The notes: generated by a model from the letters alone, not told the origin. Shown: positions 27,146 through 35,710, counted from the stretch's first letter. The stretch is DNA of 64,000 nucleotides from Actinomycetospora lutea (GCF_028737205.1 NZ_JAQZAL010000008.1:62001-126000), one strand, 5' to 3'. Numbers and translations are program-made.

Positions 27146-28167
27146 GCACCCTGCCCACCGTCGACGTCCACTCCCACGTCCTCGTGCCAGCCGCCGAGGC
27201 CCTGGTCGCCGACGAGCCCGCCCTCGCCGACGCCCGCGCCGCCGAGGCCCGGGCCGCCGGCGCGGCGTCGGCACGCGTCAACCGCGAGCAGATCGGCGCC
27301 CTCGGACCGGCGCTGACCGACCGCGGCACCCGGCTCGCGGCCATGGACGCCGCGGGGATCGAGGTGCAGCTCGTCAGCCCCCTGCCGATCCACCACACCT
27401 GGGCCGGGCGCGACCTCGCCGCCCGGTACGCCGCGACCGTCAACGACGGCGTGCTCGCGCACTGCGCGGGCGCTCCCGAGCGCCTGGTCGGGCTCGGGAC
27501 GGCGCCGCTGCAGCACCCGGACCTCGCGGTGGACGTGCTCCGGGCGGCCCTGGCCGCGGGACTGCGCGGGGTGGAGATCGGGACGTTCGTGACCGGGCCC
27601 GACGGGGTGCGCCGGGAGCTCGACGACCCCGCGCTGGGCGGGTTCTGGGCGGCGGCGGCCGAGCTCGAGGCGGTCGTCTTCGTCCATCCCTGGGGCTGCA
27701 CGCTCGGCGAGCGCCTCGACGTCGGCTACCTGTCCAACAGTGTCGGCAACCCGGTCGAGACGACCGTCGCGCTCTCCCGGCTCGTGGCGTCGAACGCGCT
27801 GCCCGACGGGGTCCGGGTCCTCGCGGCCCACGGCGGGGGCTTCTTCCCGCAGGGCACCGCGCGCCAGGACCACGCCTGGCACGCCCGCCCCGGCGACCGC
27901 GCGGCCGCCGCCCCGCCGAGCGGGGCCCTGCGCCGGCTGTGGTTCGACGCGCTCGTCCACACCCCCGAGGCGCTGCGCCACCTCGTCGCCGTCGCGGGCG
28001 CCGACCGCGTCGCGCTCGGCACCGACTTCCCGTTCGACATGGGCGTCACCGACCCGCTCGACCGCCTCGCCGCGGCGGGGCTGTCCCCCGCCGACGCCGA
28101 GCAGGTCCGCGCCCGCAGCGCCGCGGCCCTGCTCGCCCCGGCCCGGGAGGCCGCCGTGCCACGCTGA
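27142..28167 (+). CDS. ACMSD-like amidohydrolase/decarboxylase
   Basis: This 341-residue member of the amidohydrolase_2 family is of the type that decarboxylates 2-amino-3-carboxymuconate semialdehyde, gamma-resorcylate and related acids. The metal ligands are seen as VDVHSHV at the N-terminus (H-x-H), VFVHPWG, AAHGGGFF and LGTDFPFDMG (the late Asp). It is the last catabolic gene of the operon; the gap to alkB is 25 bp. Decarboxylation of a ring-cleavage product fits the context, but the substrate is not determined. Confidence 0.85.
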   Translation: MSTLPTVDVHSHVLVPAAEALVADEPALADARAAEARAAGAASARVNREQIGALGPALTDRGTRLAAMDAAGIEVQLVSPLPIHHTWAGRDLAARYAATVNDGVLAHCAGAPERLVGLGTAPLQHPDLAVDVLRAALAAGLRGVEIGTFVTGPDGVRRELDDPALGGFWAAAAELEAVVFVHPWGCTLGERLDVGYLSNSVGNPVETTVALSRLVASNALPDGVRVLAAHGGGFFPQGTARQDHAWHARPGDRAAAAPPSGALRRLWFDALVHTPEALRHLVAVAGADRVALGTDFPFDMGVTDPLDRLAAAGLSPADAEQVRARSAAALLAPAREAAVPR

Positions 28168-28192
28168 GGGGCCGTCCGGTGTTCACTCCGAC

Positions 28193-28846
28193 GTGCTCGA
28201 ACTGATCCCGCGCGAGCGGCGGAGGCTCGCCCCCGGTGTCGTCCACGTCCCGGACTGGTTGTCCGAGGACGAGCAGCGCGTCCTCGTCCTCGCCGCCCGG
28301 GAGTGGGCGCGCGAGGGGCCCGGCGCGCGCCACGCGACGTTGCCCGGCGGGGCGCGGATGAGCGTCGAGACGGTGTGCCTCGGCTGGCACTGGATCCCCT
28401 ACCGCTACAGCCGCACCCGCGACGACCAGGACCGATCGCCGGTGCAGCCGTTCCCGGGCTGGCTCGCCGACCTCGGCGCGCGAGCGGTCGCCGACGCCTT
28501 CGACCAGCCGGGCGTCGACTACCGGCCCGACGTCGCCCTGGTGAACTCCTACCGCGGCGACGCCCGCCTCGGGATGCACCAGGACCGCGAGGAGCTCGCC
28601 CCCGACCCCGTGGTGTCGCTGAGCCTCGGCGCGGCCTGCGTGTTCCGCATCGGCAGCCCTCACGACCGCCGCGGCCCCTGGCAGGACGTCGAGCTGCACT
28701 CCGGTGACCTCGTCGTCTTCGGGGGCGAGCACCGGCTGGCGTACCACGGCGTGCCGAAGCTGCTGCCCGACCGCGAGGTGCCCGCGGTCGGGACCGCGCC
28801 CGGCGAGCGGATCAACATCACCCTGCGCGTCTCGGGGCTCGCGTGA
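28193..28846 (+). CDS. alkB: AlkB-type alkylated-DNA repair dioxygenase
   Basis: This 2-oxoglutarate/Fe(II) dioxygenase oxidatively removes alkyl groups from DNA bases. The iron ligands are seen as MHQDRE (H-x-D) and RLAYHGV (H), with the 2-oxoglutarate-binding Arg in RINITLRVSG. The substrate-side NSYRGDARLGMHQD segment is typical of AlkB. There are 217 residues from GTG 28193. The stop overlaps the GTG of a stand-alone Ada-type zinc domain gene (GTGA), so the two alkylation-repair proteins are translationally coupled. Confidence 0.9.
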   Translation: MLELIPRERRRLAPGVVHVPDWLSEDEQRVLVLAAREWAREGPGARHATLPGGARMSVETVCLGWHWIPYRYSRTRDDQDRSPVQPFPGWLADLGARAVADAFDQPGVDYRPDVALVNSYRGDARLGMHQDREELAPDPVVSLSLGAACVFRIGSPHDRRGPWQDVELHSGDLVVFGGEHRLAYHGVPKLLPDREVPAVGTAPGERINITLRVSGLA

Positions 28847-29130
28847 CGTACCGCCTGCTCGGCGCCGACGGCCGCCCGTACGCGTCGGCGACGCCGGGCA
28901 CGCTCGGCGGGCACCGGCGCCTGCGGATCTACGGGCGGCTCGACTGCCCCGGCGCCCGGCGGTGGCTCGCGCGTGGCCACTACGCGCAGCACCGCGTGTT
29001 CTTCGCCGACGAGGCCACCGCCCGCGCCGCGGGCTACCGGCCCTGCGCGGTGTGCCAGCCCGAGGCCCACCGCGCCTGGCGTGTCGGGGCTCGGCGTGTC
29101 GTGCCGGCGGTGGGCCACCGCAGGCACTGA
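28843..29130 (+). CDS. Stand-alone Ada-like metal-binding protein
   Basis: This 95-residue protein matches the N-terminal zinc domain of Ada, the methyl-phosphotriester-accepting module: LRIYGRLDCPGA, HRVFFADEATARAAGYRPCAVCQP. Three of the four expected cysteines are visible (C35, C68, C71). The partner expected four residues after C35 is Arg, so the metal site may use a His (for example in RGHYAQHR) or be altered. There is no helix-turn-helix or methyltransferase domain. It is coupled to alkB, which suggests a joint role in alkylation repair or sensing. Confidence 0.75.
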   Translation: MTYRLLGADGRPYASATPGTLGGHRRLRIYGRLDCPGARRWLARGHYAQHRVFFADEATARAAGYRPCAVCQPEAHRAWRVGARRVVPAVGHRRH

Positions 29131-29149
29131 GCGTCCGTGACGCCACACG

Positions 29150-29163
29150 CCCGCCACGGCGGG
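29150..29163. terminator. Short hairpin between Ada-like gene and ftsK
   Basis: Stem CCCGCC / GGCGGG with a 2-nt loop in the 50-bp convergent gap. The stem is short, so this is a weak candidate for a shared terminator. Confidence 0.3.
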
Positions 29164-29180
29164 GGTCGCGGGCACGAACG

Positions 29181-31892
29181 CTAGCGGTCCGCGTCCTCCA
29201 TCGGCGGCGGGATGTCGGAGTCGGGGTCGGCGGCCGGCGCCGGGGCCGGCTCGCCGCGCAGGGACGCGAGGAGGTCGGGCAGCTCGTCGGGCTTGAACAG
29301 CACGTCGCGGGCCTTGGAGCCCTCCGACGGACCGACGACGCCCCGGGTCTCCAGCAGGTCCATCAGCCGCCCGGCCTTCGCGAACCCGACCCGCAGCTTG
29401 CGCTGCAGCATCGACGTCGACCCGAACTGGCTGGTGACGATCAGCTCCGCCGCCGCGACCACCAGCTCGAGGTCGTCGCCGATGTCCGGGTCGATCTCCT
29501 TCTTCTCGCCCGCGGCCTCGGTGGTGACCGACTCGTCGTAGTCGGGATCGGCCTGCTCCTTGCAGTGGTCGACCACCGCGGCGATCTCGTCGTCGGCGAT
29601 GAACGCGCCCTGCAGGCGGTTGGTCTTGCCCGCGCCCATGGGCAGGAAGAGCGCGTCGCCCATGCCGATGAGCTTCTCGGCACCGGGCTGGTCGAGGATG
29701 ACCCGCGAGTCGGTCAGCGACGACGTCGCGAACGCCAGCCGCGACGGCACGTTGGTCTTGATCAGGCCGGTGACGACGTCGACGCTCGGGCGCTGGGTGG
29801 CGAGCACGAGGTGGATCCCCGCGGCCCGGGCCTTCTGCGTGATGCGGACGATCGCGTCCTCGACGTCGCGGGGCGCGGTCATCATGAGGTCGGCGAGCTC
29901 GTCGACGATGCACATGATGTACGGGTACGGCCGGTACACCCGCTCCGAGCCGGGCGGCGCCTGGATGGCCCCGCTGCGCACCTTCTCGTTGAAGGTGTCG
30001 ATGTGCCGCACGCGGTTGGCCTGCATGTCCGTGTAGCGCTGCTCCATCTCCTCGACCAGCCACTGCAGCGCCGTGGCCGCCTTCTTCGGCGAGGTGATGA
30101 TGGGCGTGATGAGGTGCGGGATGCCCTCGTAGGGCGTCAGCTCGACCATCTTCGGGTCGATGAGGATCATCCGGACCTCGTCCGGCGTCGACCGCGTCAG
30201 CAGCGACACCAGCATCGAGTTGACGAAGCTCGACTTGCCGGAGCCGGTGGAGCCCGCGACCAGCAGGTGGGGCATCTTCGCCAGGTTGGCCGTGACCATC
30301 CGGCCCTCGATGTCCTTGCCCAGGCCGATGACCATCGGGTGGGTCTCGGCCCGCGCCGTCGGCGAGTTCAGGACGTCGGCGAGGCGCACCATCTCGCGGT
30401 CGGAGTTGGGCACCTCGATGCCCACCGCCGACTTGCCCGGAATGGGCGCGAGCAGCAGCACGCGGTCGGTGGCCGCGGCGTAGGCCAGGTTGCGGTGCAG
30501 CGCGGTGATCTTCTCGACCTTCACGCCGTGCCCGAGCTCGACCTCGTAGCGGGTGACCGTCGGCCCGCGGGTGAAGCCGGTGACCTCGGCGTCGACCTTG
30601 AACTGCTCCAGGACCCCGGTGATCGCCTCGATCATCGCGTCGTTCGCGGCGCTGCGGGCCTTCGGCGGCTCGCCGGGCGTGAGCAGGTCGGGCGGCGGGA
30701 GGCGGTAGTCGCCGTCGGCGTCCTCGCGGTGGGAGCTGAACGACGCCGCGGCCTGGGGGTCGGTCTCGGTCTCCTCTGGCGGCACGGGCGCCACCACGGG
30801 AGCGGGCGCGGACGCGCGCGCCGGAGCGGCCTTCGACGACCGGCCCTTCGGCGGCTCCGCGGGCGCCTCGGCCGGCAGGCCCTCCGGCGGCGTCGTCAGG
30901 TCGGGCACCGCCGCGGCGTTCCGGTCGCGGTGGCGCGCCGGGTGGGCGGCGGCGTCGGGGTCGTCCTCGTCGGAGGGCTCGTCGGAGGCCTGGTCGGAGG
31001 CCTGGTCGCCACCCCGGCGGCGACCGCGCCGCGGGATCGCCGTGGTCGGCGCGGTGCCGTCGTCCTCGAGGCCGTCGACGTCGACGTCCTCGGGACCGCC
31101 CCACTCGTCCTCGGGGTGCTCACCGGTGACCAGGGCGCGCAGGCGCACCCCGACCTCGCGCACCGGCGTACCGGTCAGCACGAGCAGCCCGTAGAGCCCG
31201 ACGAGCACGAGGACGATGCCGGCGATCCAGACGGTGACGCCGCGCGCGAGCGGGTCGGCGATCACGGCGCCCAGGACGCCGCCCGCGTCGCGGCGCCCGG
31301 CGAGGTCGCGGGGCGCTCCGACGACGAGGTGCCACACCGCCAGGACGCCGACGCCGAGCAGGAGCGCGCCGACCACCGTGCGCGGGCGGGTCTCGGGCAA
31401 CGGGTCGGTGCGCAGGAGCACCACCGCGACGCCGAGGAGCACGACGGGCAGCACGAGGGCCGCGGCGCCGACGACCGTGCGCAGCCCCAGGTCGAGCCCG
31501 GCGCCGACGGGACCGCCCGCGCGCCACCACACGCCCGCGGCGGTGACGACCGCGAGCACGACCAGCCCGAGGGCGATGCCGTCGCGCCGGTGGGCGGCGT
31601 CGACGTCACGGGCCCGCCCGAGCGTGCGCACGAGGGAGCCGAGACCACGCGCGGTGAGCACCCAGCCGCCCCGCAGCGTCCGCACCACGGGCCCGGGCCC
31701 GGTGCGCCGCGCGGGCGCGCGCCCCCTGCCCGACGACCGCCCCGCGGGCCGGCGTCCCTTCGCGGGGCGGCGCTGCTGCGGCGACCGGGTCGCGGTGTCG
31801 GACCCGCCGCCCTTCGGGCGCGGGGTCCGTCCACCCGTGATCGGGCGGCTGCGGGACCCGCGCTTGTCAGGTGTCTCGGTCCGCCCGGCCAT
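29181..31892 (-). CDS. ftsK: DNA translocase FtsK
   Basis: This 903-residue septal DNA pump moves chromosome ends through the closing division septum. A basic, Pro/Arg-rich N-terminus is followed by four membrane helices (about residues 85-250) and an acidic/Pro linker. The motor domain contains Walker [14 protein letters not shown], Walker [14 protein letters not shown] and [15 protein letters not shown]. The C-terminal gamma winged helix reads [19 protein letters not shown]. The ATG at 31892 (MAGRTETPD) is preferred to the upstream start at 31937. Its location near rimO/pgsA/clgR loosely follows mycobacterial gene order. Confidence 0.93.
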   Translation of the reverse strand: MAGRTETPDKRGSRSRPITGGRTPRPKGGGSDTATRSPQQRRPAKGRRPAGRSSGRGRAPARRTGPGPVVRTLRGGWVLTARGLGSLVRTLGRARDVDAAHRRDGIALGLVVLAVVTAAGVWWRAGGPVGAGLDLGLRTVVGAAALVLPVVLLGVAVVLLRTDPLPETRPRTVVGALLLGVGVLAVWHLVVGAPRDLAGRRDAGGVLGAVIADPLARGVTVWIAGIVLVLVGLYGLLVLTGTPVREVGVRLRALVTGEHPEDEWGGPEDVDVDGLEDDGTAPTTAIPRRGRRRGGDQASDQASDEPSDEDDPDAAAHPARHRDRNAAAVPDLTTPPEGLPAEAPAEPPKGRSSKAAPARASAPAPVVAPVPPEETETDPQAAASFSSHREDADGDYRLPPPDLLTPGEPPKARSAANDAMIEAITGVLEQFKVDAEVTGFTRGPTVTRYEVELGHGVKVEKITALHRNLAYAAATDRVLLLAPIPGKSAVGIEVPNSDREMVRLADVLNSPTARAETHPMVIGLGKDIEGRMVTANLAKMPHLLVAGSTGSGKSSFVNSMLVSLLTRSTPDEVRMILIDPKMVELTPYEGIPHLITPIITSPKKAATALQWLVEEMEQRYTDMQANRVRHIDTFNEKVRSGAIQAPPGSERVYRPYPYIMCIVDELADLMMTAPRDVEDAIVRITQKARAAGIHLVLATQRPSVDVVTGLIKTNVPSRLAFATSSLTDSRVILDQPGAEKLIGMGDALFLPMGAGKTNRLQGAFIADDEIAAVVDHCKEQADPDYDESVTTEAAGEKKEIDPDIGDDLELVVAAAELIVTSQFGSTSMLQRKLRVGFAKAGRLMDLLETRGVVGPSEGSKARDVLFKPDELPDLLASLRGEPAPAPAADPDSDIPPPMEDADR

Positions 31893-31972
31893 GGCGACAC
31901 GGTAGCCCGGGCACACCACGAGCCCCGGTAGCCACACGCGTCCCGGTGGGTGAGGCCGCGCTCAGGCGCGCG

Positions 31973-32734
31973 TCACTCGCCGCGACCGCGCCCGACGATC
32001 TCGTCGTGCCACACCGAGGTCTTCGTGCAGTACTCCGGCGCGACCATGACGTCCCGCTCCGCGAGCAGCTGCTCGAACCCCGCGGCGGCCTCCGGCACCT
32101 CCTGCGGGCAGCAGCGCGTCGACAGCTCGACCAGCTCGCGGCCGCTCGGGAAGCGGAAGTGCTCGAGATCGACACGGCGCAGGCCCAGCGCCGTCGCCGT
32201 CACCTTGACCCGGCGCACGACCATCGGCCCGTGGACGCGCAGCTCGGACAGCCGTGCGTCGTCGACGGCCTCGTTCCCGCCGGTCAGGGCCCACTGGCTC
32301 TGGGTCGCCGAGAGCAGCTCCCGCGCCTTGGCCGAGCCCGCGATCACCGACGCGGCGATCGCCGAGTCGATGTCCCGGCGGACCTCGATGTCCTTCCAGA
32401 CCCCCTCCGGGACGACGTCGTACTCGACGCGCGCGCCGCGGGGGCGGTAGCACCCGAGCTCGGTGCCGCGACGGCGCGCGGACACGGCGAGGTCGAACTT
32501 CCCGCGCGCCCGGCGGCGCAGCCGGACCTCGACGCCGGCGCGCAGGAGGTCCAGCTCCGCGGTGTCGAGGAGGTAGCTCTGGCGCACGCTCCAGGTGGGC
32601 CCGTGGCGCCCGGTCAGGGCTTCGGCCGCCGCTCCCGCCGGCGGCACCAGCAGGGTCTTCATCTCCACGCTGTCGGCGTGCGCCCCGTGTGTGCTCAGCC
32701 ACCGGAGCGCCTCGGCCGACCCGAACCTGCCCAC
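31973..32734 (-). CDS. CYTH-like hypothetical protein
   Basis: This 253-residue soluble protein has features of the CYTH/triphosphate tunnel fold: an early SVEMKTL (partial E-x-E-x-K), then QSYLLDTAELDLLRAGVEVRLRRR and later basic/acidic strands (VVRRVKVTATA, DLEHFRFPSGRELVELS). I chose GTG 32734 because GGGAGGA lies 9 bp upstream; an ATG-type start at 32932 would add 66 low-complexity residues. CYTH enzymes act on polyphosphate, thiamine triphosphate or cAMP; which one, if any, applies here is unknown. It precedes ftsK on the same strand. Confidence 0.55.
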   Translation of the reverse strand: MGRFGSAEALRWLSTHGAHADSVEMKTLLVPPAGAAAEALTGRHGPTWSVRQSYLLDTAELDLLRAGVEVRLRRRARGKFDLAVSARRRGTELGCYRPRGARVEYDVVPEGVWKDIEVRRDIDSAIAASVIAGSAKARELLSATQSQWALTGGNEAVDDARLSELRVHGPMVVRRVKVTATALGLRRVDLEHFRFPSGRELVELSTRCCPQEVPEAAAGFEQLLAERDVMVAPEYCTKTSVWHDEIVGRGRGE

Positions 32735-32957
32735 CAGATGGTCCTCCCGTCCGGCGCCGGCCGCCCCCGCCGGCGGCGCCGCCCCGACCGACCATAGCCG
32801 CCCCCCGGTGATCCACGACACCTCGTCGCGGCGATCCCGACCGGTCGGACAGGTCCCCTCCGTTCCCCGTCCGCGCCCGGACCGGGACGGAGCGCTTTTC
32901 CGGAGACCGGAACACGCCCGAAAACTACTCACGGTGATCGACGCAGGCTGAAAGCGT

Positions 32958-32981
32958 GATCATGGCTCCGAGGGCATGATC
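32958..32981. promoter_or_regulatory. Candidate operator of the PQQ island
   Basis: Perfect inverted repeat GATCATG-N10-CATGATC. It lies 27 bp upstream of a -35-like TTGCCG and is the right size for a dimeric regulator. No regulator gene is in the island. Confidence 0.4.
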
Positions 32982-32995
32982 GGGAACCGATTCCC
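32982..32995. promoter_or_regulatory. Second inverted repeat upstream of the PQQ island
   Basis: Perfect GGGAA-CCGA-TTCCC directly abutting the GATCATG repeat. The two may be one composite site. Confidence 0.3.
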
Positions 32996-33007
32996 CCCTC
33001 GTGCCTC

Positions 33008-33036
33008 TTGCCGACGTCGGATCGGCTCCCTACTGT
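33008..33036 (+). promoter_or_regulatory. Weak promoter-like pair before the PQQ island
   Basis: TTGCCG and TACTGT separated by 17 bp, downstream of the two inverted repeats. Each hexamer matches the sigma-70-type consensus only partly, as is common for activated promoters. Confidence 0.25.
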
Positions 33037-33283
33037 CGCCTGTGGCTCAGCACACACCGCTCGGCGCCCGAGATCAACCGGCCGCCGTCAGACGGACGTG
33101 TCCTGCCGCCCAGTGGTCGACGTCGTCGGCCCGACGGTCGAGCGACCGGTGGCAGCAGCAGAGTCTGCCGAGCCTCCCCTCTCGACGTCCCCGTCGACGC
33201 ACCACGCCCCGCGACACCCGGCCGCGCCCCGCCCGGGTCCGTCGACGGAGAAGCAACAGGGCATCCACGAGGAGGTACGTCGG

Positions 33284-33742
33284 ATGACGTCCACTGATCG
33301 ATCGGACGAACTGGCCGCCGCGGGCCTGGACGGCCAGAACAGGACGGCCCTCGGCCGGCTGCTCGGCACGGGCAGCATCGGGCACGCCGAGAAGGGGTCC
33401 GACGGCATCATGCGGGCCACGGTCCGCATCCCGGAGGACGAGCTGATCTGGGAGCCGTCGATCCTCGTGTTCCCCGAGGGCGGCGAGGTCGAGCTCACGC
33501 TCATCAACGACGACAAGAACACCCACTGTGCGGTGCTGCCGCACAACGGTGACCCCAAGATCATCTGGATGGTCAACCACTCCAAGGGCACGGCCCGGCT
33601 CTCGCTGTCGGGCCCCGGCACCTACTACTACGGCTCCACGACCGGCAACGACGAGGGCCGCGGCCTGACCGGCGCCCTCGTCTTCGGCGGCGAGGTCCCG
33701 GACTCCGCGAAGCAGGACCGTCCGCCGCAGCCGCGCCCGTAA
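33284..33742 (+). CDS. Cupredoxin-like protein without a full copper site
   Basis: This 152-residue protein has a C-terminal Greek-key cupredoxin pattern (about residues 45-136): VELTLINDDKNTHCAVLPH, then GTARLSLSGPGTYYYG and GLTGALVF. In a type 1 copper protein the last loop carries Cys, His and Met; by hand alignment these are Ser118, Asp123 and Leu128, leaving only His81 of the four ligands. There is no signal peptide or lipobox. GAGGAGG precedes the ATG. The PQQ dehydrogenase gene begins 36 bp downstream. Cupredoxins can accept electrons from PQQ dehydrogenases, but this one probably cannot bind copper in the usual way. Confidence 0.65.
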   Translation: MTSTDRSDELAAAGLDGQNRTALGRLLGTGSIGHAEKGSDGIMRATVRIPEDELIWEPSILVFPEGGEVELTLINDDKNTHCAVLPHNGDPKIIWMVNHSKGTARLSLSGPGTYYYGSTTGNDEGRGLTGALVFGGEVPDSAKQDRPPQPRP

Positions 33743-33778
33743 GAGCCCCGTCGAGCCCGTAGAGAGGAAGAACGTCAC

Positions 33779-35470
33779 ATGACCGACTACGTGGACGCCG
33801 GCGAGGCCGTCCCGCACAAGACCCTCAGCGCCACCAAGGGCAGCGCCCCGGCGACCGGCAACGTCGACTTCGAGCGGATCAAGGCCGCGAAGTCGGAGCC
33901 GCAGAACTGGCTGACCTACTACGGCAGCTACGACGGCCAGCGGCACAGCCCGCTGGACCAGATCAACAAGGAGACGGTCAAGAGGCTCAGCCCGGCGTGG
34001 GTGTTCCAGGCCGGCATGAACGGCCTGCACTCCGGCGCCTCGACCTACTCGTTCGAGGCCTCCCCGCTCGTGGTCGAGGGCGTCATGTACGTCTCCGGCC
34101 CCGACGGCAAGGTCTGGGCGATCGACGCCGCTACCGGCGAGGAGCTGTGGCGCTACAAGTGGGCGTCGCCGTACGACGTCTCGCTGTGCTGCGGCAACGT
34201 CAACCGCGGCGTCGCGGTGGGCCACGGCAAGGTGTACATGTACACCCTCAACGCCCACCTCATCGCCCTCGACGCCCAGACCGGTGACCTCGTGTGGGAC
34301 ACCGTCAACGGTGACGTTCGGGCCGGCGAGAGCGGTTCGGTCGCGCCGCTGATCGTCAAGGACAAGGTCATCGTCGGCAGCGCGGGCGGCGAGTTCGGCC
34401 TCCGCGGCCACATCGACGCCTTCGACGCCCAGACCGGCGAGCGCCAGTGGCGCTGCTACACGGTGCCGAAGCCCGGCGAACCCGGGTCGGAGACGTGGGG
34501 CGACGAGAACGCCGAGGCGTGGCAGCGCGGTGGGGCCAACTGCTGGGTCACCCCGACCTACGACCCCGAACTCGAGCTGCTGTACCACGGCACCGGCAAC
34601 CCGGCGCCCGACTTCGACGGCGGCGTCCGCCCGGGCGACAACCTCTACACCGACAGCGTCGTCGCGGTGGACGTGAACACCGGGACCATCCAGTGGCACT
34701 ACCAGTTCACCCCGCACGACCTGTGGGACTACGACTCGACGATGGAGAACCTGCTCTTCGACGCTCCGGACGGGCGCAAGCTGCTCGCCCACGCGGACAA
34801 GAACGGCTACTTCTTCGTCCTCGACCGCACCAACGGCGAACTGGTGCGCGTCTTCCCCTTCGTCGACCGCATCACCTGGGGCGAGATCACGCCGGACGGC
34901 AAGGTCACGCCGAAGGTGTACCCGGACGAGGAGGGCGTCCCCGTCCACTTCTGGCCCGGCCCGGCCGGCGGCAAGGAGTGGACGCACATGTCCTACAACC
35001 CCAGCACGGGGTTGATCTACGTGCCCGTCCAGGAGGTCGGGGCGACGGCCACCCGCCGCCGCCGCGAGTTCCGGGAGAGCATCCCCTACTGGGGCGCCGG
35101 AGTGGCCGTCGACCTCGACGACTTCTACGGCTACGTCGCCGCCATCGACCCTGTCACGGGCGAGGAGAAGTGGCGCTGGAACAACGAGTACCCGATGTGC
35201 GCCTCGACGCTGACCACCGCGGGTGGCCTGGTGTTCCAGGGCACGCCGACCGGTGAGTTCGTCGCGCTCGACGCGGACACCGGCGAGAAGCTGTGGTCGT
35301 TCCAGTGCGGCAGCGGGCACCACTCGAGCCCGTCGACGTTCGAGGTCGACGGCCGCCAGTACATCGCCGTCCCCAGCGGGTGGGGCGGCTGGGTCGAGGG
35401 CTTCCTGCCCGGCCTGCTGGGCGCCGCCGCAGGTGACGCGCTGTTCTGCTTCGCGCTGCCCGAGAGCTAG
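33779..35470 (+). CDS. PQQ alcohol dehydrogenase, lanthanide type, no signal peptide
   Basis: This 563-residue eight-bladed quinoprotein dehydrogenase oxidises primary alcohols (methanol/ethanol class). W-motif repeats such as AIDAATGEELWRYK recur through the protein. The vicinal disulfide pair is C137-C138. Metal and PQQ residues are E205, N274 and D317, and D319 gives the W-D-Y-D motif that marks lanthanide-using XoxF/ExaF enzymes. No signal peptide is present: the frame has a TAA 11 codons before the ATG and no other start between. Relatives act in the periplasm, so a cytoplasmic or Tat-piggyback form is implied. No heme domain is seen. The acceptor is unknown; the cupredoxin-like neighbour is a candidate. 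Confidence 0.9.
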   Translation: MTDYVDAGEAVPHKTLSATKGSAPATGNVDFERIKAAKSEPQNWLTYYGSYDGQRHSPLDQINKETVKRLSPAWVFQAGMNGLHSGASTYSFEASPLVVEGVMYVSGPDGKVWAIDAATGEELWRYKWASPYDVSLCCGNVNRGVAVGHGKVYMYTLNAHLIALDAQTGDLVWDTVNGDVRAGESGSVAPLIVKDKVIVGSAGGEFGLRGHIDAFDAQTGERQWRCYTVPKPGEPGSETWGDENAEAWQRGGANCWVTPTYDPELELLYHGTGNPAPDFDGGVRPGDNLYTDSVVAVDVNTGTIQWHYQFTPHDLWDYDSTMENLLFDAPDGRKLLAHADKNGYFFVLDRTNGELVRVFPFVDRITWGEITPDGKVTPKVYPDEEGVPVHFWPGPAGGKEWTHMSYNPSTGLIYVPVQEVGATATRRRREFRESIPYWGAGVAVDLDDFYGYVAAIDPVTGEEKWRWNNEYPMCASTLTTAGGLVFQGTPTGEFVALDADTGEKLWSFQCGSGHHSSPSTFEVDGRQYIAVPSGWGGWVEGFLPGLLGAAAGDALFCFALPES

Positions 35471-35494
35471 ACCACCCCAGAGAAGAAGCGTCAC

Positions 35495-35510
35495 GTCGGC
35501 GTCAGCCGAC
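35495..35510 (+). promoter_or_regulatory. Small hairpin before pqqA1
   Basis: GTCGGC-GTCA-GCCGAC between the dehydrogenase stop and pqqA1, just ahead of the AGGAGGGAG ribosome binding site. It may mark an RNA processing point that separates the abundant enzyme message from the peptide gene. Confidence 0.3.
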
Positions 35511-35526
35511 AGGAGGGAGACACGAC

Positions 35527-35616
35527 ATGGAGCTCCACGTGTGGGAGGCCCCGGAGTTCGAGGAGATCGGGGTCGCTCCCGAGGTGACGATGTACGTCGC
35601 CCAGATGGACGACTGA
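35527..35616 (+). CDS. pqqA: PQQ precursor peptide PqqA, first copy
   Basis: This 29-residue ribosomal precursor supplies the Glu and Tyr that are joined to form PQQ. The essential E-x3-Y core is E19-V-T-M-Y23. The leader [14 protein letters not shown] resembles the W-x-x-P-x-F start of known PqqA, and the tail is AQMDD. AGGAGGGAG lies 8 bp before the ATG. It is followed after 16 bp by a strong hairpin. The peptide is nearly identical in its core to the second copy at 36779. It is shorter than most gene finders accept. Confidence 0.88.
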   Translation: MELHVWEAPEFEEIGVAPEVTMYVAQMDD

Positions 35617-35632
35617 TCGACTGCTGACCGCG

Positions 35633-35664
35633 AAGGGGCGCCGGAGGAGTTCCGGCGCCCCTTT
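35633..35664 (+). terminator. Hairpin after pqqA1 (attenuator-like)
   Basis: Perfect 13-bp stem AAGGGGCGCCGGA / TCCGGCGCCCCTT with a 5-nt loop, starting 16 bp after the pqqA stop. In known pqq operons such a hairpin lets pqqA be made in excess over the downstream genes. The same design follows pqqA2. Confidence 0.7.
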
Positions 35665-35710
35665 CCGGCGTTTCGGTGCCCCTCTCCTCGGCAAACCGAC
35701 TGGAGATCCG

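Larger units (their letters stand above)
32735..33283. other. Intergenic region upstream of the PQQ island
   Basis: This 549-bp divergent gap is the largest in the window and I see no convincing gene in it. It holds two inverted repeats (32958-32981 and 32982-32995) and a weak promoter-like pair (33008-33036). A long leader runs to the GAGGAGG ribosome binding site before 33284. One open frame crosses it in phase with the cupredoxin-like gene, but its translation is low-complexity Pro/Ser/Ala and I regard it as leader. Confidence 0.6.

Noticed and set aside
28704-31931. Plus-strand open frame of more than 1,000 codons across ftsK
   Set aside because: Antisense of ftsK, which has unmistakable motifs; the plus-strand translation is Arg/Gly/His-rich and lacks any domain.
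33008-33283. Open frame in phase with the cupredoxin-like gene that could extend it by 92 residues or supply a signal peptide
   Set aside because: The added sequence is Pro/Ser/Arg-rich with no hydrophobic core, and GAGGAGG sits just before ATG 33284.
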